Assembly: GCA_036267755.1 (NCBI GenBank)
Contig: DATAVK010000117.1
Span: 9,002 to 73,001, forward strand
Length of the DNA stretch: 64,000 bases
Direction of reading: 5' to 3'
Source of the DNA: DATAVK01 sp036267755
Lineage (GTDB): Bacteria; Actinomycetota; Actinomycetes; JAFAQI01
Below, piece after piece: positions 43,226 through 52,626 of this stretch; position 1 is the first letter of the stretch, and each line of letters begins with the position of its first letter. Both the position numbers and the translations under genes were made by a program. Below the pieces are notes generated by a model. That model searched no databases, had not been told where the DNA came from, and saw only the letters and a program-made list of their open reading frames with translations.

Positions 43226-45805
43226 CTACAGGCGCGGGTCCACTGGCTCGGATTCCAACGCCAGTACGGCGAACACGCACTCGTGCACTCGCCATAGCGG
43301 CTCGCCCCGGGCAGCCCGTTCGAGCGCCTCGAGCCCAAGCGCGTACTCGCGCGCCGCGAGCGAGCGCTTGTGGGCGAGTCCGCGCTGGCGGAGCCTTTCG
43401 AGGTTGGCCGGCTCGGTGTAGTCCGGACCGTAGATGATCCGCAGGTACTCCCGACCGCGCACCTTGAGGCCGGGCTGCACGATGCCCTTGCGTCCGCGGG
43501 CGAAGTTCACGGTCGGCTTGACGACCATGCCCTCGCCACCGGTGCCGGTGAGCTCTTCCCACCACTGCGCAGCAGCCTGGGTTTCGGCGGGATCGGTGGT
43601 GTCGACCAGCCTCCGGTGGGTGGTGACGACGAGGTCGGGATCCACCGCCGCGAGCCGGTCGGCGATCTCGAGGTGCCAGGTGTGCGGCCGCGCGTGGTAC
43701 GTCGCACCGTCCGCCGCGAGCACTTGGAACACCGCGATCTTCACGCCGTCGAGACCGTCGGTCGGCCAGCAGTAGTGGCGGTAGGCAGCGGTGAAGCCGG
43801 CAGCGTTGTCGAGCCGTGACCGGGTGCGAGCGAGCAGGTCGCTGACGTCGAGTCTTGCCGTGGCCGCTTGCTCGAGTGCACCGATGGCGGCCGGAAGCGC
43901 GTTGCGGGCCGCTGCGCCGACCGCGGCGTACTGGTTCTTCAGCAGGTCGATCGCCTTCGCGCTCCACGGCATCAGCTCGGCGTCAAGGGCCAGCCAGTCG
44001 GTGGCGAGCTCGTCGTACAGTCCGGCCGCCTCGACGGCTGCGCGCAGCCGGTGGACCAGCTGCTCGGTCAGGTCCGGAGCGAAGAACGGCCGACCGGTCC
44101 GGGTGTGGACCGCGCCGGGCGCGCCACCCGGGGCGCCGAACCTGCGGAGCGCGGCATCGTCGGATCGCGGAAGGACGAGCACGGCGCGGGAACCCATGTG
44201 CTTCTCTTCGCAGATGACCGAGTGGATGCCGTCGGCCCGGTAGGCGTCGAAAGCCTGGTCCGGGTGCTCGAGGACACCCTCGCGGGCCGACGTACCGACC
44301 GGGCTCATCGTCGGCGGCAGGTAGACCAGCCACCGCGGGTCGAGGGCAAACCGGCTCATCACCTCCAGCGCAGCCGCCGCGTTCTCGGCGCGCACGCTGA
44401 TCCGGCCCTGGTGGTGGGTCTCCACCACGCGGGTGCCGGTGACGTCGGCAATGTCGAGCACATCGGGGTCCAGCCGTCCCGCGGTGCCGTCGCCGGACAC
44501 CGAAGCGTTCGCCGGGAACGGCTTGGCCGGCGCGTAGTAGACCTCAGCGGCCGGCACGGACACCAGCTCTCGCTCCGGGTAGCGCAGCGCAGTCAGTCGA
44601 CCACCGAACACGCAGCCGGTGTCCAGGCACATCGTGTTGTTGACCCACTCGGGCGCCGGGATCGGCGTGTGGCCGTAGAGCACCATCGCGCGGCCGCGGT
44701 AGTCGTTCGCCCAGGGGTAGCGGACCGGCAGCCCGAACTCGTCGGTCTCGCCGGTGGTGTCGCCGTACAGGCAGAAGGACCGCACCCGACCCGACGCGCG
44801 ACCCTGATAGCGCTCGATGATGCCGGCGTGGGCGATCACCAGCCGACCGGCATCCAACACGTAGTGCGAGATGAGGCCGTCGAGGAAGCTCTCGACCGCG
44901 GTGCGGAACTCCGCCGGCTCAGCGTCGAGCTGGGCGAGTGACTCGGCGAGACCGTGCGTGATCTGGACCTTGCGACCACGCATCGCACGATGCAGCTTGG
45001 CCTCGTGGTTTCCGGCGACACACATGGCGTCGCCGGCGGCGACCATCCCCATGACTAGGCGAAGTACGCCGGGGGTGTCGGGGCCGCGGTCGACGAGATC
45101 ACCGACGAAGAGCGCGCGGCGACCGCCGGGATGGTGCGCGCCGACCGGTCGACCCATCTCGTCACGCGCGATCAGGTAGTCGAGCTGGTCGAGCAATGCC
45201 TCCAGCTCGGCGCGACAGCCGTGGATGTCGCCGATGACGTCGAAGGGACCAGTCTCCTGTCGCCGGTCGTTGTACAGCGGAGTGCGCACGATCGTGGCTG
45301 CGGCCACCTCGGCCGGTGTCTTCAGGATGTGGACGGTCCGAAAGCCTTCGCGCTGCAGGCCACGCAGGCTCCGTCGCAGCATGGAGTGCTGCCGACGGAT
45401 AACGTGCTCGCCGAAATCGCGATCCGGCCGCGCCGCGTTCCGTTCCGCGCAGACGCTCTCTGGCAGGTCAAGAACGATCGCGACCGGGAGGACATCGTGG
45501 TCTCGCGCCAACGCGACGAGCGCCTTGCGCGCCTCGGGCTGCACGCTGGTCGCGTCGATCACTGTCAGCCGTCCGGCGGCGAGTCGCTTGGCCGCGATGT
45601 AGTGCAACAGGTCGAAGGCGTCGGGGCTGGCCGCTTGGTCGTTCTCGTCGTCGGCGACCAGTCCGCGACAGAAGTCGCTGCTGATGACTTCGGTCGCGGC
45701 AAAGGTTCGGGCGGCGAAGGTCGACTTGCCGGAGCCGGTGGCGCCCACCAGGACGACGAGGCTGAGTGCGGGAACGGCGAGCTCGCGGGAGGGAGCGTCG
45801 GTCAT
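43226..45805 (-). CDS. pnkp: Polynucleotide kinase-phosphatase-ligase Pnkp (RNA repair)
   Basis: An 859-residue trifunctional RNA repair enzyme. Kinase: P-loop GATGSGKST (21-29) and ISSDFCRGLV. Phosphatase: binuclear metal motifs GDIHG (192-196), GDLVDRGP (235-242) and GNHE (265-268). Ligase: adenylated lysine K535 in EEKHMGSR, then GTGGEGMVVKPTVNF and KVRGREYLRIIYGPDY. With Hen1 it heals and seals broken RNA, such as ribotoxin-cleaved tRNA. It overlaps hen1 by 4 nt (ATGA). All three active sites look intact. Confidence 0.95.
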   Translation of the reverse strand: MTDAPSRELAVPALSLVVLVGATGSGKSTFAARTFAATEVISSDFCRGLVADDENDQAASPDAFDLLHYIAAKRLAAGRLTVIDATSVQPEARKALVALARDHDVLPVAIVLDLPESVCAERNAARPDRDFGEHVIRRQHSMLRRSLRGLQREGFRTVHILKTPAEVAAATIVRTPLYNDRRQETGPFDVIGDIHGCRAELEALLDQLDYLIARDEMGRPVGAHHPGGRRALFVGDLVDRGPDTPGVLRLVMGMVAAGDAMCVAGNHEAKLHRAMRGRKVQITHGLAESLAQLDAEPAEFRTAVESFLDGLISHYVLDAGRLVIAHAGIIERYQGRASGRVRSFCLYGDTTGETDEFGLPVRYPWANDYRGRAMVLYGHTPIPAPEWVNNTMCLDTGCVFGGRLTALRYPERELVSVPAAEVYYAPAKPFPANASVSGDGTAGRLDPDVLDIADVTGTRVVETHHQGRISVRAENAAAALEVMSRFALDPRWLVYLPPTMSPVGTSAREGVLEHPDQAFDAYRADGIHSVICEEKHMGSRAVLVLPRSDDAALRRFGAPGGAPGAVHTRTGRPFFAPDLTEQLVHRLRAAVEAAGLYDELATDWLALDAELMPWSAKAIDLLKNQYAAVGAAARNALPAAIGALEQAATARLDVSDLLARTRSRLDNAAGFTAAYRHYCWPTDGLDGVKIAVFQVLAADGATYHARPHTWHLEIADRLAAVDPDLVVTTHRRLVDTTDPAETQAAAQWWEELTGTGGEGMVVKPTVNFARGRKGIVQPGLKVRGREYLRIIYGPDYTEPANLERLRQRGLAHKRSLAAREYALGLEALERAARGEPLWRVHECVFAVLALESEPVDPRL

Positions 45806-47238
45806 CCGGCAGCGCTCAGTTCATCGACGACATCCTTGCTGAAGACGGCCATCTGAGTGGGCGGACCAACCTCGGGGTCGTCGGCGCCGACCGGCAGGAA
45901 CCGCACGCCGTAGGAGTACGACGACGCGACGGCCTTCGCCCAGCGCTGGAACTCCTCGCGGGTCCACTCGAACCGGTGGTCACGATGACGAAGCGAGCCC
46001 GAGGGCAGCGTCTCGAACCGAACGTTGTGCTCGACGTTCGGCGTCGTGACGATGACCGTCGTCGGGGCGGCGTCGCCGAACACCGTGCGCTCGAATGCCG
46101 GCAGCCGCGGCAGGTCGATGTGCTCGATGACCTCCATCAGGACCGCCGCGTCCAGGCCGGTCAGCCGGTTGTCTCGATAGGTCAACGCCGATTGCAGCAA
46201 TGTGATCCGCTCGAGCTGCCGATCGCTCATCTGGTCCAGCTTGAGCCGACGCGCGGCGACGTCCAGCGCGCGGGCCGACACGTCCGCGCCCAGCACATGC
46301 ACGAACGCCGAGTCCCCGACGAGCTTCAGCAGCAACGCGCCGTCGCCACACCCGAGGTCGGCGATGCGCCGCGCGCCCGAGGAGTGCAGCGCCGCGATGA
46401 CCGCCCCGTGGCGCTGTTGCACGAGCGGGACCGGACGGTCGGGCTCGTCACCGACCTCGGCGGGGTCCGTCGCGTTGTCGAGCTCCTCCGGCTCGACGTC
46501 GTCGACCTCAGCGATGCGCGCCACCGCGGTCTGCACCAGCGACGACCGATGCGAGAGGTAGCGACGGGTGATCAGATCGCGTTCAGGATGGGTCGCCAGC
46601 CAGCCGTCGCCGGCACGGACCAGCTTGTCGACCTCATCCGTGCTCACCCAGTAGTGCTTGGCATTGTCCAGCACCGGCAGCATCACGTACAGGTGGTTCA
46701 GCGCGTCGGCCAGCCGATGTGTCCCGGTGAGGTGCAGATCGACGTACCTGGACTCGCCCCAGTCGGGGAACTGCTCGTCCAGCGGGACGCTCGCTGCGGA
46801 GACCGTCCACTCGAGCGGCTCGAAGAGTTGCACCGCCAGCGCCGGGCCTCCGGTGCACGGCAGGGCCGGCAGGTGGATGTCGAGCGGGATCGCTGTCGCG
46901 GCCAGCTCAGGCCGGGCGTCGCACCTGCCCGACATCGCCGTCTTGAAGACCCGTGACATCGCGACCGCCACCATGCTCGACGCGGCGTACGGGCGATCGT
47001 TGACGTACTGCCGCAGCGCGAAGTCACCGCCACTGCGGCCTTTGTGGCCTCGCACCAGCGCAACCGGATCGATCTCGAGCATGAGCGCCGCGGTGCATCG
47101 CTCGTCGGTCGCCTCGGGATAGAAGACGTGCGCGACGCCGCTCGCGATCTCGAACGACTGCAGCCTCGCCGGATGCTTGTGCAGCAGGAAGCCGAGGTCA
47201 GTCGCCGGGGCCTGGGAGGTGGACACGGTCAGGAGCAC
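45802..47238 (-). CDS. hen1: Hen1 3'-terminal RNA ribose 2'-O-methyltransferase
   Basis: A 478-residue protein. Residues about 1-240 form the bacterial Hen1 N-terminal ligase-activating domain; the C-terminal methyltransferase has the SAM loop ADLGCGDGALL (about 293-303) and the metal-binding set EVIEHI (369-374) with H404 in NVEH. It methylates the 3' end of a broken RNA before Pnkp seals it, guarding the junction against re-cleavage. GTG 47238 has no good ribosome binding site; the near-consensus CAGACT 5 nt upstream suggests leaderless translation. Confidence 0.94.
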   Translation of the reverse strand: MLLTVSTSQAPATDLGFLLHKHPARLQSFEIASGVAHVFYPEATDERCTAALMLEIDPVALVRGHKGRSGGDFALRQYVNDRPYAASSMVAVAMSRVFKTAMSGRCDARPELAATAIPLDIHLPALPCTGGPALAVQLFEPLEWTVSAASVPLDEQFPDWGESRYVDLHLTGTHRLADALNHLYVMLPVLDNAKHYWVSTDEVDKLVRAGDGWLATHPERDLITRRYLSHRSSLVQTAVARIAEVDDVEPEELDNATDPAEVGDEPDRPVPLVQQRHGAVIAALHSSGARRIADLGCGDGALLLKLVGDSAFVHVLGADVSARALDVAARRLKLDQMSDRQLERITLLQSALTYRDNRLTGLDAAVLMEVIEHIDLPRLPAFERTVFGDAAPTTVIVTTPNVEHNVRFETLPSGSLRHRDHRFEWTREEFQRWAKAVASSYSYGVRFLPVGADDPEVGPPTQMAVFSKDVVDELSAAG

Positions 47239-47285
47239 ACTGCAGTCTGCCTGGTATCCGGCCGCGGACCGCCCGATTAAACGAG

Positions 47286-47319
47286 CACGGTTCTCAATGA
47301 GCCACGGTTCTCGATGAGC
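47286..47319. repeat. Two tandem 17-bp repeats upstream of hen1
   Basis: CACGGTTCTCAATGAGC (47286-47302) is directly followed by CACGGTTCTCGATGAGC (47303-47319), 16 of 17 identical. They lie 48-81 nt upstream of hen1 and just after the tRNA terminator hairpin. They look like activator or repressor sites for the RNA-repair operon. Confidence 0.6.
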
Positions 47320-47320
47320 A

Positions 47321-47356
47321 CAGGGCCGTGATCATCTGTACATGATCACGGCCCTG
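47321..47356 (-). terminator. 15-bp perfect hairpin after initiator tRNA
   Basis: CAGGGCCGTGATCAT (47321-47335) pairs perfectly with ATGATCACGGCCCTG (47342-47356) around CTGTAC. It begins 12 nt beyond the tRNA 3' end, so it is its likely terminator. No U-tract follows on either strand. Confidence 0.75.
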
Positions 47357-47368
47357 GCCAACGCGTCT

Positions 47369-47445
47369 TGGTAGCGGGGGCAGGATTTGAACCTGCGACC
47401 TCTGGGTTATGAGCCCAGCGAGCTACCGAGCTGCTCCACCCCGCG
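47369..47445 (-). tRNA. Initiator tRNA-fMet (CAT)
   Basis: A 77-nt tRNA with encoded CCA. It reads CGCGGGGTGGAGCAG at the 5' end, anticodon loop CTCATAA, T-arm GGTTCAAATCC and CTACCA at the 3' end. Initiator features are visible: the first base C cannot pair with U72 at the top of the acceptor stem, and three consecutive G:C pairs (GGG/CCC) flank the CAT anticodon loop. A strong hairpin follows as terminator. It lies between UPF0182 and hen1. Confidence 0.95.
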
Positions 47446-47492
47446 TCGGTAAGACCACACTAGCCCGGGCCGCGAAGTGGTCGCAAACGTCG

Positions 47493-50423
47493 CTACCCCG
47501 ACTTGGACGACGAGCCGGCGAGTGCCGCCACGCGACTGAGTGCCGTCGCCAGCTTCTGCTCGTCCTCCCCGTAGGCCGCGAAGTCACCGCGCCGGAGCGC
47601 GGCCTTGGCCGCGGTCTCGGCCTGTTGCGCAGCCGCGATCGCCTGCTTCAGCGCCGGGCTCACCTTGGTGGTGCCGCCCCCGTTGCCGGTACCGGACGAG
47701 GGCGGGCCGGAACTCGGCGGCGAGCCCGTAGACGCTGGCGACGACTTGACACCGAAGACCCCGTTCAACGCCTGGTCCAGCGTCGGGGCGAACGCCACCG
47801 TCCCGTTGCTGTCGGCAATCACCTCGCGCAGCACCGGGAACGATCCGGCGCCGGCAGCCTTCACGTACGCCGGCTCGACGTACACGAACCCGCCGTCCAC
47901 CGGCACCGTCAGCAGGTTGCCGATCACCACCCGCGACCCACCCTGCCGCAGCAGCGACAGCAGTCGCGAGACCGTCGTCGTCGACTCGATGTCGTTGTGC
48001 ACCTGCTGTGGGCCGTCGGTGACCCGGTCGGCCGGCACGGTCAGCAACGTGAACTTTCCATAGTTCGGCCCTGGTTGCGAGTCGACCGACAGGTACGCCG
48101 TGAGGTTGCGGCGGTTGAGCGAGACGAGTGGCGAGGTGAGAGAGAACACGGGCGGCGCGGCGTTCGTCGGCGACCCGTCCGGCGTCATCGTGAAGTAGTA
48201 CGCCGGCTGCGGGACGGCATCGGTGGCGTTGGGGTCGTTCGGCACGTTCCAGAACTCCGTGCCGTTGTAGAAGGCGTGCGGCTGCAGCACGTGGTACTGC
48301 GTGAGCAGCTCGCGCTGCACGTTGAAAAGGTCCTCCGGGTAACGGAGGTGAGGCACCAGCGCGGCGGGCATGGACGTCTCCGGCTGCACGACGCCGGGGA
48401 AGGCCTTCTCCCAGGTCTCGAGCACCGGGTCCGGGTCGCTCTTCTGGTTCCAGGCATAGAGCGTGACCTTGCCGGTGTAGGCGTTGACGGTCGCCTTCAC
48501 CGAGTTACGGATGTAGTTGATCTTGGTGTTCTGCTGGGCCGACACCGATGTCGACGTCGTGGTCAGCGAGGTCTTCGTCGCCGAGCCCAGCGACTGCTGC
48601 TCGGAGTACGGGTAGCCACTGGTCGTGGTGTAGCCGTCGACCACCCACTCGATCTGGCCACCGACGACCACCGGATAGGGATCGCCGTCGAGGGTCAGCC
48701 AGGGCGCGACCTTCGCGACCCGCTTGCGCGGGTCACGGACGTAGAGGATCTGCGACTTCGAGTTGACTCCGCTGGCCAGCAGGATGTTCTTGTCCTTGAA
48801 CTTCCAGGCGTACAGCAGCTGCCGCCAGGTCGAGCCGATCTTCACGCCGCCGTTGCCGTCGTACGTCGTGTTGGTCTGGCCGTTGGCGTTGCCGGACGGC
48901 AGGTCGAGCTCGCGCGGCTTCGCGCCAGCAGGCGCCCCGACGATCGAGTACGACGGGGACGATTCACCGAAGTAGATGCGGGCGCCGTTCTGCGTGATGG
49001 GAATCGAGCCGGTCGGCGGCAGGTCCTGCTCGACGAAGTCCGGCGCGCCGCCGGACGTCGACGTGTCGGCGACCGCCGCCACCATGCCGTAGCCGTGGGT
49101 GTAGACGAGGTGCTCGTTGATCCAGTTCCGCTGTCCCGGCTGCAGCCCCGAGAGGTTGACGTCACGAACGCCGACAACGGTGTCGGTGAGGCTTTGCGAT
49201 CCGTCGGTGGTCAACCCCGGGTAGCGGTCGACATCGAGGGTCTCCGGGAACGTGTAGTACGACCGCTGCTGCTGGAGCTGCTCGAAGGTCTGGGAGACGA
49301 CGTTCGGATCGAGGACGCGGATTTGCGCCACGGCGTTGGCGTCGGCCCGCAGCGTGGTGGGGCTGGACGTCGGGTCGAACACCCCGGCATAGCTCTGCGG
49401 TTTCACGCTGCCGATCCCGTACGCCGCCCGAGTCGCGGTGATGTTGCGCTGGATGTACGGCGCCTCGAGGTCGGATGCGCTCGGCTTCACCTTGAACTGC
49501 TGGACCAGGGCGGGGTAGACCCCGCCGATGACGATCGCGGAGAGCACCATCAATCCCAACGCCACCGCCGGCAGCAGCCAGTTGCGGGTCACGATGTTGG
49601 CGAAGAACAGCAGCGCGCAGATGACGGCGACGAAGACGAGGATCGTCTTGGCCGGCAGCACCGCGTTGACGTCGGTGTACGACGGGCCGGTGACGATGCC
49701 GCGACCCGAGAACGCCAGGCCGTAGCGGTCGAGCCAGTAGGCCACCGCCTTGAGCAGCACGAACACGCCCAGCAGCACGGAGACGTGCACCCGACCGGCG
49801 GGCGTCCACTTCGGACCCGGGGTCTGCAGCCGCACCCCACCGAACACGTACTCCGTGATCAGTACGGCGATGAGCGACACGATGACGATCGCGAACAGCA
49901 CGCTCAGCACATACCGCTGCATCGGGTAGGTGAAGGCGAAGTAGGAGATGTCGCGGTGGAACTGGGGGTCCTTGATCCCGAAGGACGTGCCGTTGCGCCA
50001 CAGCAGCCAGGTTTTCCAGTGCGTCGAGGCCGATGCGCCGGTGATGATTCCGATGAAGACAGACACGATCGCGAGGACCCACCACCGAAACCGGTGCAGC
50101 ACATCCCGCGCGGCGTCGAGCTGCTGCTGCTCCTGTGAGGCCGGGCGGAACGCCGGCCGAAACCGGTACGCGAGCACGATGTTCACGGCGACGACGATGG
50201 CCATCGCGAGACCAAACATCGCGAACAGCAACAGCTCGGTGACGAGCCGACGGCTGTAGACCGACGCGTGTCCGACGGACCGGAACCACAGCAGGCTCGT
50301 GTACTGCGAGACGAAGACGTTGAGCAGGATCAACGCCACGATCACGACGACGACGGCAACTAGGAGCACGCGAACCCGGCGGGACAGCGTAGGGAGCTGC
50401 GGCACCGGGACGTTAAACGTCAC
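47493..50423 (-). CDS. UPF0182 family membrane protein
   Basis: A 976-residue actinobacterial membrane protein. About seven hydrophobic helices fill residues 15-310 (for example VLLVAVVVVIVALILLNVFV and HVSVLLGVFVLLKAVAYWL). A large extracytoplasmic region follows, with WVVDGYTTTSGYPYSEQ, QRELLTQYHVLQPHAFYNGTEFW and a Ser/Gly/Pro-rich stretch with a helical tail. Function is unknown despite wide conservation. GTG 50423 overlaps the stop of the upstream histidine kinase by GTGA, so they are co-translated. Confidence 0.92.
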   Translation of the reverse strand: MTFNVPVPQLPTLSRRVRVLLVAVVVVIVALILLNVFVSQYTSLLWFRSVGHASVYSRRLVTELLLFAMFGLAMAIVVAVNIVLAYRFRPAFRPASQEQQQLDAARDVLHRFRWWVLAIVSVFIGIITGASASTHWKTWLLWRNGTSFGIKDPQFHRDISYFAFTYPMQRYVLSVLFAIVIVSLIAVLITEYVFGGVRLQTPGPKWTPAGRVHVSVLLGVFVLLKAVAYWLDRYGLAFSGRGIVTGPSYTDVNAVLPAKTILVFVAVICALLFFANIVTRNWLLPAVALGLMVLSAIVIGGVYPALVQQFKVKPSASDLEAPYIQRNITATRAAYGIGSVKPQSYAGVFDPTSSPTTLRADANAVAQIRVLDPNVVSQTFEQLQQQRSYYTFPETLDVDRYPGLTTDGSQSLTDTVVGVRDVNLSGLQPGQRNWINEHLVYTHGYGMVAAVADTSTSGGAPDFVEQDLPPTGSIPITQNGARIYFGESSPSYSIVGAPAGAKPRELDLPSGNANGQTNTTYDGNGGVKIGSTWRQLLYAWKFKDKNILLASGVNSKSQILYVRDPRKRVAKVAPWLTLDGDPYPVVVGGQIEWVVDGYTTTSGYPYSEQQSLGSATKTSLTTTSTSVSAQQNTKINYIRNSVKATVNAYTGKVTLYAWNQKSDPDPVLETWEKAFPGVVQPETSMPAALVPHLRYPEDLFNVQRELLTQYHVLQPHAFYNGTEFWNVPNDPNATDAVPQPAYYFTMTPDGSPTNAAPPVFSLTSPLVSLNRRNLTAYLSVDSQPGPNYGKFTLLTVPADRVTDGPQQVHNDIESTTTVSRLLSLLRQGGSRVVIGNLLTVPVDGGFVYVEPAYVKAAGAGSFPVLREVIADSNGTVAFAPTLDQALNGVFGVKSSPASTGSPPSSGPPSSGTGNGGGTTKVSPALKQAIAAAQQAETAAKAALRRGDFAAYGEDEQKLATALSRVAALAGSSSKSG

Positions 50424-51496
50424 CCGTTGAACCTACTCGTCTCGGAGTCGCCGGCCGGGACATCGAGTGCGAACTCGCTGCCGCGACCAGGGCGCGAGCT
50501 GACCGTGACCGTCATGCCGAGCGGTTCGGCGACCCGGCGGACGAACCCCAGGCCCAGACCCATGCCGCCGTTGCTCCGGGTCTCCGATCCGTCGGCCTGG
50601 GAGAAGTCGCCGAGCAGCTCCGCGAGTCGCGACGTGTCGATGCCGGGACCCTTGTCACGGACCGACAGTCGCACCGTCCCACCGGCCGAGTCGCCGGCCG
50701 CGATCGTGATCGTCGTGCCCGCCGGCGAGTACTTCACCGCGTTGTCCATCAGCTCGTCGAGGGCCTTGTCCAACCAGTACGGATCGACATCGAGATCGGG
50801 GAGGCCGGCCTGTACCCGGCGGCGTAGGTCGGCGGCACGTTCCGGAAAGCGCAGCTTCCACGCCGCGAGCCGCTCCGCGATGACCGCGTCGACCGGCACG
50901 GTACGACGGACCGGCGTGACCCGGCCGGCCTCCAGCGTTGCGACGTCGACGAGCAGGTCGACAGCCCGGCTCAGCCGCGCCGTCGACGACAGGATCTCCC
51001 CGAGGAACTCCTGCGCCCGCGCCGACGACAGGTGCGGGTTCCGCGACAACAGCTCGGCGTACCCGCGGATCGGGGTGAGCGGTGTCCTCAGCTCGTGGCT
51101 GACGTTGGCCAGGAACTCGGTCTTCATCCGCTCGATCTCGTGCTCGCGGGTCCGGTCCGCGAGCAGCACGACCTGACCGCCGCCGTCCTCGAGCGGCGCG
51201 ACCGCGACCCGGACCGCAAGCTCGGTCCCGTCGGGACGATGCAGCTGGGCATCGGCCTCGAGCCGGTCCTGGCCGGCCAGCAGGGCGGCGCCGGCGGCGT
51301 CCCGCACGTCGGCCACCTCGGCGAGCGGCCGGCCCACGACGTCGCGTTCCGAGCGACCCACCAGGACGAGCGCCCGGGTGTTCGCGGTGGTCACCCGGCC
51401 GTCCGGGTCCGTCGTCAACAGCCCGTCGGTCATCGAGGACACGACGGTCTGCAGCCGCACCCGGATCGACGTGTCCGGCTCGACCTCCCGTGCCAT
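50420..51496 (-). CDS. PAS-domain histidine kinase
   Basis: A 358-residue soluble kinase. A PAS domain at about 14-115 (VVSSMTDGLLTTDPDGRVTTANTRA) is followed by phosphoacceptor H134 in NVSHELRTPL, N-box LMDNAVKYSPAG, DKGPGID and GMGLGLGFV. No membrane helix or adjacent response regulator is seen, so it is an orphan kinase. It is coupled to the UPF0182 gene downstream (GTGA) and lies 23 nt from the PDZ protease. Confidence 0.92.
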   Translation of the reverse strand: MAREVEPDTSIRVRLQTVVSSMTDGLLTTDPDGRVTTANTRALVLVGRSERDVVGRPLAEVADVRDAAGAALLAGQDRLEADAQLHRPDGTELAVRVAVAPLEDGGGQVVLLADRTREHEIERMKTEFLANVSHELRTPLTPIRGYAELLSRNPHLSSARAQEFLGEILSSTARLSRAVDLLVDVATLEAGRVTPVRRTVPVDAVIAERLAAWKLRFPERAADLRRRVQAGLPDLDVDPYWLDKALDELMDNAVKYSPAGTTITIAAGDSAGGTVRLSVRDKGPGIDTSRLAELLGDFSQADGSETRSNGGMGLGLGFVRRVAEPLGMTVTVSSRPGRGSEFALDVPAGDSETSRFNG

Positions 51497-51519
51497 GGCG
51501 GAAGGGTAGGCGGCTCGGG

Positions 51520-52599
51520 CTAGCAGTGCGGGAAGTTCGAGTTACCGGCCTTGATGTCCTGCAGTGCGCTGACAACAGTGCTCAGCTTGTCGACCTTGAT
51601 GAGTGTCAGCGACTTCGGTGCTGCCGACGTCGCCTCGGAGCATTCGCTGGCCGGGGCGAAGAACACGGTCGCGCCCGCCTTGACCGCCGCGGCGATCTTC
51701 TGTTGCAGGCCGCCGATTGGCCCAACCGTGCCAAACCCATCGACGGTGCCGGTGCCGGCGATCGTACGGCCGCCGGTGATCCCGCCCGGCGTCAGCTTGT
51801 CGATGATCCCGAGCGCCAGCGCGGTGCCGGCGCTGGGGCCGCCCACGATGTTCGGGTCGATCCCGATGGACACGTGAATGCCGGGGAAGGTCGCGACGCG
51901 GTCAGCCGTGATCCCGAGCACCGGCTGCTTGTCCGGCCCCGCAATCGTGGTCGTGGTCACGGTCTTCGTCTTGTCGTTCCGCAGGATCGAGAGCTGGATC
52001 GGCGTACCGACGGGATGCGCCGCCAGGGCCGTCCGCAGCTCAGGAAGCGTCGACACCGACGTACCGTCCACCGCCTCGATCACGTCCGCGGCGATCAGCA
52101 CCTTCGCGGCGGGTGTCCCGCCGCTGACCGACCCGACCGAGATGTGCTGCGAGGTCGGTGTAGCGCCGAGCTGGAACAGCGCCGCGGTGACCGCGTCGCT
52201 CTGCGACTGCGACATCTCGGCCGCGTTCTCCTGCTGCACCGACGAGGCGCTCTGGTTGGGCGGGCAGAGCAGCTGGTGCGGGTAGACCGTCTGGCTCTTG
52301 GCGAACCAGGCGCTCACCGCCTGCCACAGCGTCGGGTAGTCGTTGCAGTCACCGGGCAGTTGGTCGACGGTCGTGAGGTAGAGCTTGCCGTTCGTCGGTT
52401 GGGTCTGGCGTCCCGTGATCGAGATGACGGGACGGTCCTTCGCCCCCGACGGCAGCAGGTTGCTCGGCACCTGGCCGAGCGTGTTGGTGACCGGGCCGGG
52501 CAGCAGGATGACGTAGGGCACCCGCAGCACACCGGCCACGAGGACCATGCCGAGCAGAAGGACCAGCGAGACGGCCAGGGTGATGCGCCGTCGGGTCAC
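51520..52599 (-). CDS. Membrane-anchored PDZ/Lon-like (S16) protease
   Basis: A 359-residue YlbL-type protein. An N-terminal anchor (ITLAVSLVLLLGMVLVAGVL) precedes a PDZ domain (about 180-215, VIEAVDGTSVSTLPELRTAL) and a Lon proteolytic domain with catalytic serine in VGGPSAGTALALGIID and lysine in GGLQQKIAAAVKAG. The Ser-Lys dyad appears intact. It acts outside the membrane. The genes around it are conserved actinobacterial neighbours. Confidence 0.92.
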   Translation of the reverse strand: MTRRRITLAVSLVLLLGMVLVAGVLRVPYVILLPGPVTNTLGQVPSNLLPSGAKDRPVISITGRQTQPTNGKLYLTTVDQLPGDCNDYPTLWQAVSAWFAKSQTVYPHQLLCPPNQSASSVQQENAAEMSQSQSDAVTAALFQLGATPTSQHISVGSVSGGTPAAKVLIAADVIEAVDGTSVSTLPELRTALAAHPVGTPIQLSILRNDKTKTVTTTTIAGPDKQPVLGITADRVATFPGIHVSIGIDPNIVGGPSAGTALALGIIDKLTPGGITGGRTIAGTGTVDGFGTVGPIGGLQQKIAAAVKAGATVFFAPASECSEATSAAPKSLTLIKVDKLSTVVSALQDIKAGNSNFPHC

Positions 52600-52626
52600 C
52601 CGCTAGAGGGTACGAGGCCCCGCTGA

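Noticed and set aside
47409..50138. 909-codon plus-strand frame opposite UPF0182
   Set aside because: High GC leaves long antisense frames; the minus-strand reading matches UPF0182 with membrane helices, and this frame starts inside a tRNA.
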